The notes under the pieces: generated by a model
What the model saw: only the letters and a program-made list of their open reading frames with translations
Databases searched by the model: none
Told to the model about the DNA's origin: nothing
Program-made: the position numbers and the translations under genes
In this document: positions 7,991 to 15,263 of the stretch, in pieces
How positions within the stretch are numbered: position 1 is the stretch's first letter
Layout: the number at the start of each line of letters is the position of its first letter
Assembly (NCBI GenBank): GCA_900543085.1
Contig: UQQF01000004.1
Location: 1-64,000 of the forward strand
From: an uncultured Eubacteriales bacterium
GTDB taxonomy: Bacteria > Bacillota > Clostridia > Oscillospirales > Oscillospiraceae
Direction: 5' to 3'
Length of the DNA stretch: 64,000 nucleotides

Positions 7991-9115
7991 TCAGCGGCCA
8001 AGCAGTTCCTTGACCTCGAGGGCGACGGAGTTATCCACTTTGCCGTCCTTGAGCCAGGCGGCGCGCTGCTCCACGGTGTAGTTGCCCTCATTGAGGAAGA
8101 AGTTGTATCCCTCAAGTATGTCCTCTTCAACCAGCAGGAGGTTGCGTCCGGCTTCCTCGTCGTACTCGCCCTCAGTGGTGAAGCTCTCGATATACTCGTC
8201 TACGGTCGGTCCGGCAAACCACTCGACGGTTCTTTTGGCCACGTCCTCGGTGCAGAGGAAGCCCTCCTCCATGCAGTGATCATAGTAAATCCGGGCAGCC
8301 TCATCAGGGTTGGCATAAGTCCACTCGGTAGCCAGACGGCAGACGGCGACAACAGTGCTGACCAGAGTGTGATTCTGCTCCAGGAAGTCGGGGTGGACGA
8401 AGCTGCCGCATATGGGAGCCTTGTCAAGCGTACCGGCGTCGGTCACGCGCACAAATCCGGCATCCTCGGCAGAGAAGGCGATGGCATTCCAGCAGCAGAG
8501 CACGTCGCCGGTGCCACCGGAGAAGACCGTGAGGGCGTTTGCATTGTCGGCGTTGACGCTTGTGACGTCCGCCAGGCTCAGATCCATGGACTCCAGGTAG
8601 GCAGAGAGGACGAACTGAGCCGTGGTGCCAAGGGCATATACGCACTCGGCGCCCTTCCAAACCTCGGGGTTCTCAGGGTCTTTGGCTATCTCGGAGTCAG
8701 GCCTGACAAAGATGGCCATGTTGTCCTCATAGTCGGTGCTCTCGATGAACACATAGTCATAGGTCGAAAGTCCGGTGGCTATGCCGCCAAGACCCAGCGT
8801 GCAGATATCCCAGTCGTTGCCCGCCTCAAGCATGGCCGGGCCGCCGGTGAACCACATGAACTCGGCGTCAATGTTCAGCGCATCGAGAACACCCAGCTGC
8901 TCGGCAAAGTAGGCCATGTAGGAGTGGATGGAGCCGGTGAACAGGCCCATGCGAATGTGCTGGGTCTCCTCGAACGGGGTCAGTCCCCATGTCAGCTCCG
9001 CGTTGGGAGTTCCATTGGGTTCGGCCTGTTCCGTCTCCTGAGGGTCTGCCTCGCCACACGCGGCAAGAGCGAACACCATGCAGAGAGCAAGGAGAATAGC
9101 AAGAAACTTTTTCAT
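7991..9115 (-). CDS. ABC substrate-binding lipoprotein, SsuA/TauA/NMT1-like
   Basis: 374 residues starting with a lipoprotein signal (MKKFLAILLALCMVFALAACG, cleavage before Cys in LAAC). The mature part has the two-lobed SsuA/NMT1 pattern: an RMGLFTGSIHSYMAYFAEQLG segment at the start of lobe one, FTGGPAMLEAGNDWDICTLG where the family samples the ligand, and GTTAQFVLSAYL in the hinge-lobe region. It is anchored outside the cytoplasmic membrane and delivers substrate to the two permeases downstream. It is first in the operon, which fits the need for a molar excess. The homologous systems bind aliphatic sulfonates, taurine, nitrate or pyrimidines; a sulfonate is favoured here only because of TauE/SafE and the sugar enzymes. 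Confidence 0.87.
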   Translation of the reverse strand: MKKFLAILLALCMVFALAACGEADPQETEQAEPNGTPNAELTWGLTPFEETQHIRMGLFTGSIHSYMAYFAEQLGVLDALNIDAEFMWFTGGPAMLEAGNDWDICTLGLGGIATGLSTYDYVFIESTDYEDNMAIFVRPDSEIAKDPENPEVWKGAECVYALGTTAQFVLSAYLESMDLSLADVTSVNADNANALTVFSGGTGDVLCCWNAIAFSAEDAGFVRVTDAGTLDKAPICGSFVHPDFLEQNHTLVSTVVAVCRLATEWTYANPDEAARIYYDHCMEEGFLCTEDVAKRTVEWFAGPTVDEYIESFTTEGEYDEEAGRNLLLVEEDILEGYNFFLNEGNYTVEQRAAWLKDGKVDNSVALEVKELLGR

Positions 9116-9161
9116 TTTTTACTTCCTTTCTACGCAATTTTTTGTCGCAAAAGCTGTTTTC

Positions 9162-9215
9162 ATTCTTCCACGTAAGTGCCTGTTTCGTCAATAAGAAAAT
9201 TAGAAAACGTTTGCG
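9162..9215 (-). promoter_or_regulatory. Promoter and LacI-type operator of the transport-catabolic operon
   Basis: On the minus strand TTGACG (9191-9186) is followed after 18 bases by AAGAAT (9167-9162), a plausible but weak -10. Ten bases upstream of the -35 lies CGCAAACGTTTTCT (9215-9202), a copy of the 14-bp operator-like sequence also found twice before the GldA-like gene. Its centre CG flanked by AAA and TTT is characteristic of LacI-family sites. Its position upstream of the -35 leaves open whether the regulator activates or represses. Confidence 0.6.
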
Positions 9216-9351
9216 TTGTGCACTTTCTCTAAATTGATTTAATGAGGTCTCTGCGAGCCTTGACTTCATTCGACAGTTCATATTATGATAAATAAGTTAC
9301 AAACTGTAAAATGTTGAGCTCGCAGCGAAACATAACGAAACGAGGGGAAAT

Positions 9352-10362
9352 ATGAGCACAATCAAAGACGTGGCAAGGCTTGCCGGAGTCTCTCCCTCCA
9401 CGGTGAGTCGGGTTCTCAGCGGGAACGGGCCATCCGCAGCGTCGGAGAAAACAAGGGAAAAGATATGGGAAGCCGTGCGTCAGACAGGTTACCAGGCCAA
9501 CGAAACCGCAAGGAAGCTCAGGAAGACGGCATCAGAGGCCGTTGAACCTGAACACACCATCGACTGCATATTGGCACGAGAGCTGGATTACTTCATAGAT
9601 CCCTTTCTCAATGCGCTCAGGCGGAATATGGAAGAGGATCTCTTTAAAAGCGGCTACAGGCTCAGAGCCCAGTTCGGTATCTCCGATCTGGAGCGGTATA
9701 TAAGCGATGACAACAGTAAGCGCGATGCCGCCATCATACTTGGCCGCGTGGACATGCAGAGCCTCAAAGTGATCAAAAATAACTACCGCCATCTCGTATA
9801 TACCGGTCTGCAAGATCTAGATTTGGGCATTGACAGTGTCATTTGCAGGGGGTATGACGCGATCTGTACCGCCATGGATTACCTTGTCAGTCTGGGTCAC
9901 AGAAAGATATGCTACCTCGGCGAGACAAAAAGCGAGGAGCGTTATACCGCCTACATCGACATGTGCAAACGGCTGGGACTGAACGTTGACAAGCGGCTTA
10001 TCGTAGATGTATCCTTCACGCCTAGCGACAGCTACAACGGACTGAAGAAGGCTCTGGAGGGCGGCCTGGACTGCACGGCCATCATCTGTGCCAATGACGT
10101 TTCCGCTCTCGGTGTCATGAAGCTGCTCAAGGAAAAGCGCATCCCGGTGCCCACAGCCATGTCCGTTATAGGCGTCAACGATATGGAAAACACCCGCTTC
10201 ATTGAGCCCATGCTCACCACCATGTCTGTTCATACAGCCGAAATGGGCGGACACGTAGTGCGGCTTCTGATCGATCGTATAAACAAGAAGCACTTCACTC
10301 CCGTTAAGCTTTATATCCCCAGCCATCTGATAGTCAGAGAGTCATGCGCCCCGCCGCGGTGA
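9352..10362 (+). CDS. LacI-family transcriptional regulator
   Basis: 336 residues. The N-terminus holds the family helix-turn-helix and hinge helix (STIKDVARLAGVSPSTVSRVL, residues 2-22, then the LRKT region), and the rest is a periplasmic-binding-protein-like sensor domain with ICANDVSALGVMKLL and PVPTAMSVIGVNDME. GAGGGGAAA precedes the ATG. It is divergent from the importer operon and upstream of the GldA-like gene; copies of one 14-bp operator flank it on both sides. It most likely controls both units in response to the imported compound or a phosphorylated or cleaved derivative. Whether it represses or activates cannot be settled from sequence. Confidence 0.95.
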   Translation: MSTIKDVARLAGVSPSTVSRVLSGNGPSAASEKTREKIWEAVRQTGYQANETARKLRKTASEAVEPEHTIDCILARELDYFIDPFLNALRRNMEEDLFKSGYRLRAQFGISDLERYISDDNSKRDAAIILGRVDMQSLKVIKNNYRHLVYTGLQDLDLGIDSVICRGYDAICTAMDYLVSLGHRKICYLGETKSEERYTAYIDMCKRLGLNVDKRLIVDVSFTPSDSYNGLKKALEGGLDCTAIICANDVSALGVMKLLKEKRIPVPTAMSVIGVNDMENTRFIEPMLTTMSVHTAEMGGHVVRLLIDRINKKHFTPVKLYIPSHLIVRESCAPPR

Positions 10363-10374
10363 TGCGCATATTCA

Positions 10375-10388
10375 AGAAATCGTTTGCG
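10375..10388 (+). promoter_or_regulatory. Operator-like site, copy 2 (AGAAATCGTTTGCG)
   Basis: Fourteen bases differing by one base from the copy at 9202-9215. It lies 12 bases after the LacI-family stop and 64 bases upstream of a third copy, about six helical turns, so both could be held on the same face of the DNA. Confidence 0.6.
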
Positions 10389-10438
10389 CTCGATGCGCAA
10401 AAAGATGCCGCCTCGCTTTAATTTTACAAGTTACACAA

Positions 10439-10452
10439 AGAAATCGTTTGTG
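10439..10452 (+). promoter_or_regulatory. Operator-like site, copy 3 (AGAAATCGTTTGTG)
   Basis: Third copy of the 14-bp sequence. It sits inside a wider inverted repeat, CACAAA-N7-TTTGTG (10434-10452), and ends ten bases before the -35 of the GldA-like gene. The same ten-base gap separates operator and -35 in the divergent operon promoter. Confidence 0.62.
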
Positions 10453-10462
10453 TATTTTATGT

Positions 10463-10492
10463 TTGACTTTACAAACGGCTCCGTCGTATATT
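10463..10492 (+). promoter_or_regulatory. Sigma-A promoter of the GldA-like gene
   Basis: TTGACT (10463-10468), an 18-base spacer, then TATATT (10487-10492). Transcription would start near 10499, giving an untranslated leader of roughly 78 bases before the GGAGG and ATG at 10577. Confidence 0.75.
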
Positions 10493-10576
10493 TTTTTCAG
10501 CAAACTGAGTATGATGCGCAAGACGCCGTTGACGGATGCGCCTTGTGTGAGACTGAAAGACGGAGGTAATACGCAA

Positions 10577-11734
10577 ATGAACGGCAGTCAGGAAATGACC
10601 CGCAGCGCCATGCTGCTGCGCGGAACAACCCGCGCTTATGAATGCCCGCAGAGATACATCCAGGGTCCCGGCGAGCTCAGAAACATTTTTGCCTACGCCA
10701 AAAGATACGGAAGCCGGCTGCTTTTGATTATTGACGAGGGCATCTTCGATATGATTTCCAACCTTCTGACAGGAATCGCAGACACTGAAGGCTGTTCGTA
10801 TGAGACCGTGGCTTTCTCTGGTGAGTGCTGCATGGAGAATGTAGACATGCTCTCTGCCGCCGTACACGAACACGCCTGCGACGTTCTTGTCGGCATTGGC
10901 GGAGGGAAAACCCTGGACGTGGCTAAGCTTGTGGCCGATCAGGTCGACATGCCCCGCATTATTGTTCCCACCTCCGCCTCCAGCGATGCTCCGGCGGCAG
11001 ACTGGGCCGCAGTATACACTCCCGAGGGCGTACACATTTCCGGCAGGCCTACCAGACGAAGCACAGAGCTTGTGCTGGTAGATTCCCGCATTGTGGCCAA
11101 GGCTCCGGCCAGGCTTTTCTCCGCCGGCATAGGCGACGCTCTGGCCACCTGGTATGAAGCTAAGGCGTGCTTCGAAGCCACCGCGCCAAACTGCCTTGGC
11201 GTCATGAGCACGCGCGCTGCCATGGCGCTTTCCCGCGAATGCCATGAGATACTAATGCAGGACGGTCTCGCCGCCCTCCAGGCTGTCAAGGCCGGGGTCG
11301 TCACCCCCGCCGTGGAAAATGTCATTGAGGCAAATATACTGCTCAGCGGTCTCGGCTTTATAAACGGCGGACTCGCAGGCAGTCACGGCTTCCACAACGG
11401 CTTCTCAAACATACCCGGCACAAAGGCTTATCTGCACGGCGAAGTCGTGGCATTCGGCCTCATCTGCGAGCTAGTGCTTGAAAACGCCTCATCCGAGACA
11501 ATTGACAAGACAATAGACTTCCTCCACAAGGCCGACCTGCCTGTTACGCTTGGACAGATAGGAATCCAGGGAACTGACGAGGAGCTCGAAATCATAACTG
11601 AGCACACCATGAACAAAAACGCGCTCATCCATCACGAGCCTCTGGCAGTGACTCAGGAAGGTCTGAAAGGAGCCATCATAGCAGCCGACCTGGCCGGCAG
11701 AGCTTACCTGTCAAAGCTGCCCGGTGAAATGTAA
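10577..11734 (+). CDS. GldA-like iron/zinc alcohol dehydrogenase
   Basis: 385 residues from the ATG at 10577 (GGAGG ten bases upstream). It aligns along its length with E. coli glycerol dehydrogenase: KYIQG-like RYIQGPGEL at the start, the NAD-binding GIGGGKTLDVAK, PTSASSDAP, and the metal ligands Asp in GIGDALATWYEA, His in GSHGFHNG and His in YLHGEVVAFG. The family oxidises or reduces small polyols and aldehydes with NAD(H). It shares operator sequences with the importer operon, so in this context it may reduce a short aldehyde such as sulfoacetaldehyde or sulfolactaldehyde to an exportable alcohol and recycle NAD. Ordinary glycerol or hydroxyacetone activity remains possible. Confidence 0.92.
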   Translation: MNGSQEMTRSAMLLRGTTRAYECPQRYIQGPGELRNIFAYAKRYGSRLLLIIDEGIFDMISNLLTGIADTEGCSYETVAFSGECCMENVDMLSAAVHEHACDVLVGIGGGKTLDVAKLVADQVDMPRIIVPTSASSDAPAADWAAVYTPEGVHISGRPTRRSTELVLVDSRIVAKAPARLFSAGIGDALATWYEAKACFEATAPNCLGVMSTRAAMALSRECHEILMQDGLAALQAVKAGVVTPAVENVIEANILLSGLGFINGGLAGSHGFHNGFSNIPGTKAYLHGEVVAFGLICELVLENASSETIDKTIDFLHKADLPVTLGQIGIQGTDEELEIITEHTMNKNALIHHEPLAVTQEGLKGAIIAADLAGRAYLSKLPGEM

Positions 11735-11773
11735 AACAGCAGAGCCTCCGCTGGGCGGAGGCTCTGCTGTTTT
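11733..11773 (+). terminator. Rho-independent terminator of the GldA-like gene
   Basis: A 19-bp stem (AAAACAGCAGAGCCTCCGC paired with its complement, 3-base loop) overlaps the stop codon and ends in TTTT. It closes the catabolic region. Confidence 0.93.
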
Positions 11774-11798
11774 GAACATGGCACAGGAGTTTGGATAT

Positions 11799-11833
11799 AA
11801 AAAAGCTCTTGGAATCAGTACGACTCCAAGAGC
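11799..11833 (-). terminator. Terminator downstream of tRNA-Gln
   Basis: On the minus strand the stem GCTCTTGGA / TCCAAGAGC with an 11-base loop is followed by TTTTTT, seven bases after the encoded CCA. Confidence 0.88.
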
Positions 11834-11839
11834 TAAATG

Positions 11840-11913
11840 TGGCAGCGGGAGAAGGATTCGAACCCTCACATACGGAGTCAGAGTCCGCTGTGCTACCTTT
11901 ACACAATCCCGCT
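11840..11913 (-). tRNA. tRNA-Gln (anticodon CUG)
   Basis: Cloverleaf readable on the minus strand: acceptor AGCGGGA pairs with TCCCGCT, the anticodon arm is GCGGA-CUCUGAC-UCCGU with anticodon CUG, and the T arm holds GGTTCGAATCC. The discriminator base is G and CCA is encoded (11842-11840). Confidence 0.95.
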
Positions 11914-11926
11914 AGGTGCAGATAGT

Positions 11927-11954
11927 ATTATACACGTTTTTCGACGTTTGTCAA
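11927..11954 (-). promoter_or_regulatory. Consensus promoter of tRNA-Gln
   Basis: TTGACA (11954-11949), 16 bases, TATAAT (11932-11927) on the minus strand; the predicted start is about six bases before the tRNA. The rest of the 11.9-12.06 kb gap shows no gene, only a run of ten G at 12050-12059. Confidence 0.88.
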
Positions 11955-12060
11955 GGGTTATTTTTAAGGAAGTTAAGGCCTGCTCCCGACCGCTTGCAAA
12001 CTCGCTGATGCGGCCGTATATTCGTTCGCCGGCGGGGATGCGGGGATGTGGGGGGGGGGT

Positions 12061-12090
12061 GGCGCGCGGCATAGGCCGCGCGCCGCTTTT
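12061..12090. terminator. GC-rich hairpin after queT
   Basis: Stem GGCGCGCGGC / GCCGCGCGCC with a four-base loop. The T-tract (GCTTTTTT) is on the plus side, so for queT, read on the minus strand, the hairpin lacks a U-tract and is followed by a C-run. It may still halt transcription or protect the queT mRNA 3' end. Confidence 0.55.
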
Positions 12091-12606
12091 TTAGGCTTTG
12101 GCCAGGCTCATGAAGGCGCTGCTTTTGGGCAGGAGCTTCATGAGGGGCAGGCCGAGGATGTACATTACGCCGGCCTCCTCGACGGCGAACTGGAGCATCG
12201 TCAGGGGCAGAGCCGCCCAAAACGCACCCGTGCTGTAGGCTATCACAGAGCCGACGATAGGCGTGTTCCAGAGCACCGGCATGAAGCACACGAGCACGCA
12301 CCGCCCGAGGCTAAGCGGCTGGGGATGGTTCCTGGCTATCGCCGCGATGCACAGGCCGGAGCCGAGCGTGGCCAGCGAGCCGAACACAATGTCCATAACG
12401 CCATAGCCGCCGAAGACGTTCGCCAGCGCACAGCCTATCCAGAGCCCCCAGGCGCTCATCGGGAAAAACGCCGGCAAAATGCAAAGCGCCTCCGACACGC
12501 GGAACTGGACGACGCCAAAGGCAATTGGCGCAACCAGCAGCGTCAGCGCGCAGTATGCTGCGCCGACGACCGCGGCGAGGGCGATGTTTCTCGGTGTGAA
12601 TTTCAT
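12091..12606 (-). CDS. queT: QueT family queuosine-precursor transporter
   Basis: 171 residues with five or six hydrophobic segments. The signature stretch QFRVSEALCILPAFFP (about residues 34-50) followed by GLWIGCALANVFGG is typical of QueT, the membrane component that takes up queuine or preQ1 through an energy-coupling-factor transporter. It lies in the same direction as queH, 114 bases downstream, so import of a precursor and the last step of queuosine synthesis are linked. QueT genes are often controlled by preQ1 riboswitches. The 114-base leader contains an AGGTTC and an ACACCCC but I could not fold it into a known preQ1 class. Confidence 0.9.
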   Translation of the reverse strand: MKFTPRNIALAAVVGAAYCALTLLVAPIAFGVVQFRVSEALCILPAFFPMSAWGLWIGCALANVFGGYGVMDIVFGSLATLGSGLCIAAIARNHPQPLSLGRCVLVCFMPVLWNTPIVGSVIAYSTGAFWAALPLTMLQFAVEEAGVMYILGLPLMKLLPKSSAFMSLAKA

Positions 12607-12720
12607 GGTTAATTCCTCCCATTTTGATTTAGACTTTCAGTCAAGTGGGGTGTGGAAACCCGCTGAACCTGTGGAATTGTATCGCCCGCCCCGGACTTGA
12701 CGCCCGGCGGGCGCGGCGGA

Positions 12721-13320
12721 TCACTCCGCCGGTTTGGAGTAGAGGCAGCCGCAGTAGTTCTGCCTGTACAGGTCAAACTCCCTGGACAGCTCTATGCTGC
12801 GCTTGTAGCCGTTGCGCTTTTTGAAGTCGCCGGGCAGCCATTTCACGCCGCAGCGCTCGCAGAGCTCCTCGCCCAGAGCGTTTATCCTCTGCGCGTCCTT
12901 GTGCGGCGAGACGGTAAGCGTGGTGCAGCAGTAGTCGCAGCCGAGTCGCTTCGCCTCACGCGCGGCAAAGTCGAGGCGCAGCCGGAAGCACTCCGTACAC
13001 CTCGCGCCGCCCTCCGGCTCGTTCTCCAAGCCCTCGGCGGCCTTTTCATAGGCCTCGCCGTCATAGCCGCACTCGACCAGAGTGACGCCGGGGATGCGCT
13101 CCAGGACCTTCTTCTGGTTCAAGAGCCGCAGCTCATATTCTTCGCGCGGATGGATATTCGGGTTGTAGTAGCTGAGATACACCTCAAAATACTGCGTCAG
13201 GTACTCCAGGACGTAGCTGGAGCACGGTCCGCAGCAGCTGTGCAGCAGCAGCCTCGGCCGGGCGCCGTCCAGCTTTGCGACTATCTTATCCAGTTCGAGC
13301 TGATAATTCACCTTGTTCAT
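12721..13320 (-). CDS. queH: Epoxyqueuosine reductase QueH
   Basis: 199 residues from the ATG at 13320; a much longer open frame upstream on this strand only reflects the GC-rich divergent deaminase gene. Family marks are LLHSCCGPCSSYVLE near residue 26, the ARCTECFRLRLD segment, GCDYCCTTLTVSPHKD, and a C-terminal YCGCLYS. The cysteines bind an iron-sulfur cluster and a metal, and the enzyme reduces epoxyqueuosine to queuosine in tRNA, replacing the unrelated, cobalamin-dependent QueG. It stands next to queT, consistent with queuosine salvage. Confidence 0.93.
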   Translation of the reverse strand: MNKVNYQLELDKIVAKLDGARPRLLLHSCCGPCSSYVLEYLTQYFEVYLSYYNPNIHPREEYELRLLNQKKVLERIPGVTLVECGYDGEAYEKAAEGLENEPEGGARCTECFRLRLDFAAREAKRLGCDYCCTTLTVSPHKDAQRINALGEELCERCGVKWLPGDFKKRNGYKRSIELSREFDLYRQNYCGCLYSKPAE

Positions 13321-13380
13321 GCCGGCTTGACTTATCCTCTCTTTGCACGTAAAATAGTGGCGGACACGGAGGTTTGCGAT

Positions 13381-13875
13381 ATGACTGATACCAGAACCAG
13401 CAAGGAAAACTACTACCTCGGCATAGCGGACGCGGTGCTCGACCGCTCCACCTGCATGCGCCGCAAGTACGGAGCCATAATCGTGCGCAACGACGAGATA
13501 ATCTCCACCGGCTACAACGGCGCGCCGCGAGGCCGCCAGAACTGCTCCACGGTCGGCTTCTGCACGCGCGACTACCTCGACATCCCCTCCGGCGAGCGCT
13601 ATGAGCTGTGCCGCAGCGTGCACGCGGAGGCAAACGCCATAATCTCCGCCGCCCGGCGGGACATGCTCGGCGCCACGCTCTACCTTGTAGGCCGCGACGC
13701 CAAGACCGGCGAGCTGCTGCGCGACACCATGCCCTGCTCCATGTGCAAGCGTCTCATAATAAACGCCGGCATAACGCAGGTAGTCGCCAGCACCGGCGAG
13801 GGCGAATACGTGGTCATACACGTCCGGGACTGGGTCACGGACGACGAGAGCGTGCCGAAAATACCCAGGCCGTAA
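13381..13875 (+). CDS. Deoxycytidylate deaminase family protein (ComEB-like)
   Basis: 164 residues; GGAGG lies nine bases before the ATG. Zinc ligands and catalytic glutamate are in HAEANAI (about residue 83) and PCSMCKRLI (about residue 121). The insert between the first helix and the HAE motif (NCSTVGFCTRDYLDIPSGERYELC) is the extra metal-binding region found in dCMP deaminases. It converts dCMP to dUMP for thymidylate synthesis. It is monocistronic, divergent from queH, and closed by a strong terminator. Confidence 0.9.
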   Translation: MTDTRTSKENYYLGIADAVLDRSTCMRRKYGAIIVRNDEIISTGYNGAPRGRQNCSTVGFCTRDYLDIPSGERYELCRSVHAEANAIISAARRDMLGATLYLVGRDAKTGELLRDTMPCSMCKRLIINAGITQVVASTGEGEYVVIHVRDWVTDDESVPKIPRP

Positions 13876-13886
13876 AAGCTTTACCG

Positions 13887-13915
13887 AAAAGGCTCCCCGC
13901 TGCGGGGAGCCTTTT
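13887..13915 (+). terminator. Terminator of the dCMP deaminase gene
   Basis: AAAAGGCTCCCCGC, a one-base loop region, and its complement GCGGGGAGCCTTTT; readable in both directions, so it may also serve rpsR. Confidence 0.9.
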
Positions 13916-14006
13916 CATGCGTAAAAGCCCCGCGGAGCTTCGCCGAAGCCGGCGAAGGGGGCAGAAATCATTTTCGGCGAGGCACTGCCTCGCCGAAAAC
14001 AATTCT

Positions 14007-14243
14007 TTAGTCAGTGACGTAGGGCAGCAGGGCGATCTGACGGGCGCGCTTGATGGCCTCGGTCAGCTCACGCTGATGCATGGCGCAGGTGCCGGTAGTG
14101 CGGCGCGGAAGGATCTTGCTGCGCTCGCTCATGAACTTGCGGAGCTTGGCGGAATCCTTGTAGTCTATATAAGCGGACTTGTCCACGCAGAACTGGCATA
14201 CCTTTTTGCGCTTGCGACTCTTACCTTTGTTATCGAAAGCCAA
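14007..14243 (-). CDS. rpsR: 30S ribosomal protein S18
   Basis: 78 residues matching S18: [35 protein letters not shown] and [20 protein letters not shown]. It has a CxxC near the start (CQFC) and a later CAMH, the zinc-binding form of S18, which matters for zinc economy since many bacteria keep a zinc-free second copy. It is last in the rpsF-ssb-rpsR operon and binds S6 in the platform of the small subunit. Confidence 0.97.
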   Translation of the reverse strand: MAFDNKGKSRKRKKVCQFCVDKSAYIDYKDSAKLRKFMSERSKILPRRTTGTCAMHQRELTEAIKRARQIALLPYVTD

Positions 14244-14285
14244 GGTTATACCTCCTAAAAGTTAATGAAATGATGTTTACCTACG

Positions 14286-14837
14286 TTAGAACGGGAGCTC
14301 GCCCTCGCCGTCGTCAAACTCGGCAAAGGACGACCCGCCGGCGGGAGCGTCGTTGCGGGCGGGCGCGGACTGACGGCTGCTGCCGTAATTCCCGCCGCCG
14401 TAGCTGTTGTTTCCGCCGTAATTGCTGTTACCGCCGTAGTTGTTGCTTCCGCCGTAGTTGTTTCCGCCGCCATAGCCGCCGTTGCCATAGCCGCCGTCCT
14501 GACGGTCGCCGCCGGGATCGCGGCGGCTCTCGCCGAAATAGACGTTGTCGGCCACGACCTCGGCGCTGGTGCGCTTGTTGCCGTCACGGTCAGTCCAGTC
14601 GCGCATCTGAAGGCGTCCGGAGACGACGATCATGCTGCCCTTGTGGAAATACTTGTTGACGAACTCGGCGGTCTGGCGCCAGGCGACCACGTCGATGAAG
14701 TCGGTCTGCCGTTCATCACCGCGGCCAAAATCGCGGTCAACGGCGATACGCATGCTCGCGACGGGTATCTGACTCTGCGTGTAGCGCAGCTCTACGTCGC
14801 GGGTAAGCCGCCCCATGAGGACGATGTGGTTGAGCAT
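14286..14837 (-). CDS. ssb: Single-stranded DNA-binding protein
   Basis: 183 residues: an OB-fold of about 110 residues (MLNHIVLMGRLTRDVELRYTQ at the start, FIDVVAWRQTAEFV, KGSMIVVSGRLQMRDW), then a flexible tail rich in Gly, Asn and Tyr with repeated YGGNN-type units, and the acidic tip DDGEGELPF that docks replication and repair enzymes. It sits between rpsF and rpsR as in most Firmicutes. The repetitive tail is encoded by GC-rich trinucleotide-like repeats that could vary in length. Confidence 0.97.
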   Translation of the reverse strand: MLNHIVLMGRLTRDVELRYTQSQIPVASMRIAVDRDFGRGDERQTDFIDVVAWRQTAEFVNKYFHKGSMIVVSGRLQMRDWTDRDGNKRTSAEVVADNVYFGESRRDPGGDRQDGGYGNGGYGGGNNYGGSNNYGGNSNYGGNNSYGGGNYGSSRQSAPARNDAPAGGSSFAEFDDGEGELPF

Positions 14838-14848
14838 GGAATACCTCC

Positions 14849-15145
14849 TTACTCAGGACGCTTGGTGATGAGGCTGCGGATAACGCCGTCGGTTATACCG
14901 AGGATACGGTCGAGCTCGGCCGGGAACTCCGGGCCGCTGGTGAACTTGACGAGGACGTAGTAGCCTTCGCGGAGATAGTTGATCTCGTAGGCGAGCTTGC
15001 GCTTGCCCATCTCCTCCATCTCGTCAAGCGTGCCGTTCTGCTCGACAAGCGTCTTGAACCTCTCGACGAGGGCTGCGGTGTCCTCCTCGCTGAGATCGGG
15101 GCGAAGTATATACATCACTTCATACTTTTCGCTTGTTTTTGCCAT
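14849..15145 (-). CDS. rpsF: 30S ribosomal protein S6
   Basis: 98 residues from the ATG at 15145, preceded by GGAGGTG; an upstream in-frame ATG at 15208 has no ribosome-binding site and would add 21 untypical residues. Typical S6 content: YEVMYILRPDLSEEDTAALVERF, GKRKLAYEINYLREGYYVL, and LDRILGITDGVIRSLI. It is first in the rpsF-ssb-rpsR operon and pairs with S18 in the ribosome. Confidence 0.97.
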   Translation of the reverse strand: MAKTSEKYEVMYILRPDLSEEDTAALVERFKTLVEQNGTLDEMEEMGKRKLAYEINYLREGYYVLVKFTSGPEFPAELDRILGITDGVIRSLITKRPE

Positions 15146-15170
15146 TTGTGCACCTCCTTCTGGACTTATG

Positions 15171-15189
15171 GCTCGCGCCTTACGCGAGC
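15171..15189 (-). promoter_or_regulatory. Leader hairpin of the rpsF operon, candidate S6:S18 site
   Basis: The 78-base leader contains a CCTGCC-GAAT-GGCGGG hairpin (about 15202-15217) and then a perfect 7-bp stem GCTCGCG-TAAGG-CGCGAGC just before the Shine-Dalgarno sequence. Many bacterial rpsF leaders bind the S6:S18 complex through a CCG in such a structure; that role is an inference here. Confidence 0.45.
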
Positions 15190-15223
15190 AAGGATATTGA
15201 CCCGCCATTCGGCAGGCTTATCA

Positions 15224-15251
15224 ATTATACACGAATTTGAGGATTTGTCAA
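15224..15251 (-). promoter_or_regulatory. Consensus promoter of rpsF-ssb-rpsR
   Basis: TTGACA (15251-15246), 16-base spacer, TATAAT (15229-15224) on the minus strand. Confidence 0.9.
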
Positions 15252-15263
15252 GGTTTTTAGCCG

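Noticed and set aside
12607-12720. preQ1 riboswitch upstream of queT
   Set aside because: AGGTTC and ACACCCC are present, but I could not build the P1-loop pseudoknot of class I, and the leader does not match what I recall of classes II or III. A covariance-model search would settle it.
13321-13821. Long open frame on the minus strand extending queH upstream
   Set aside because: It lies opposite the dCMP deaminase gene, has no ribosome-binding site at its start, and its translation is low in hydrophobic patterns; the queH start at 13320 fits the family length.
15146-15263. T-box or other amino-acid riboswitch in the rpsF leader
   Set aside because: The leader is only about 70 bases, with two small hairpins; there is no specifier or antiterminator structure.
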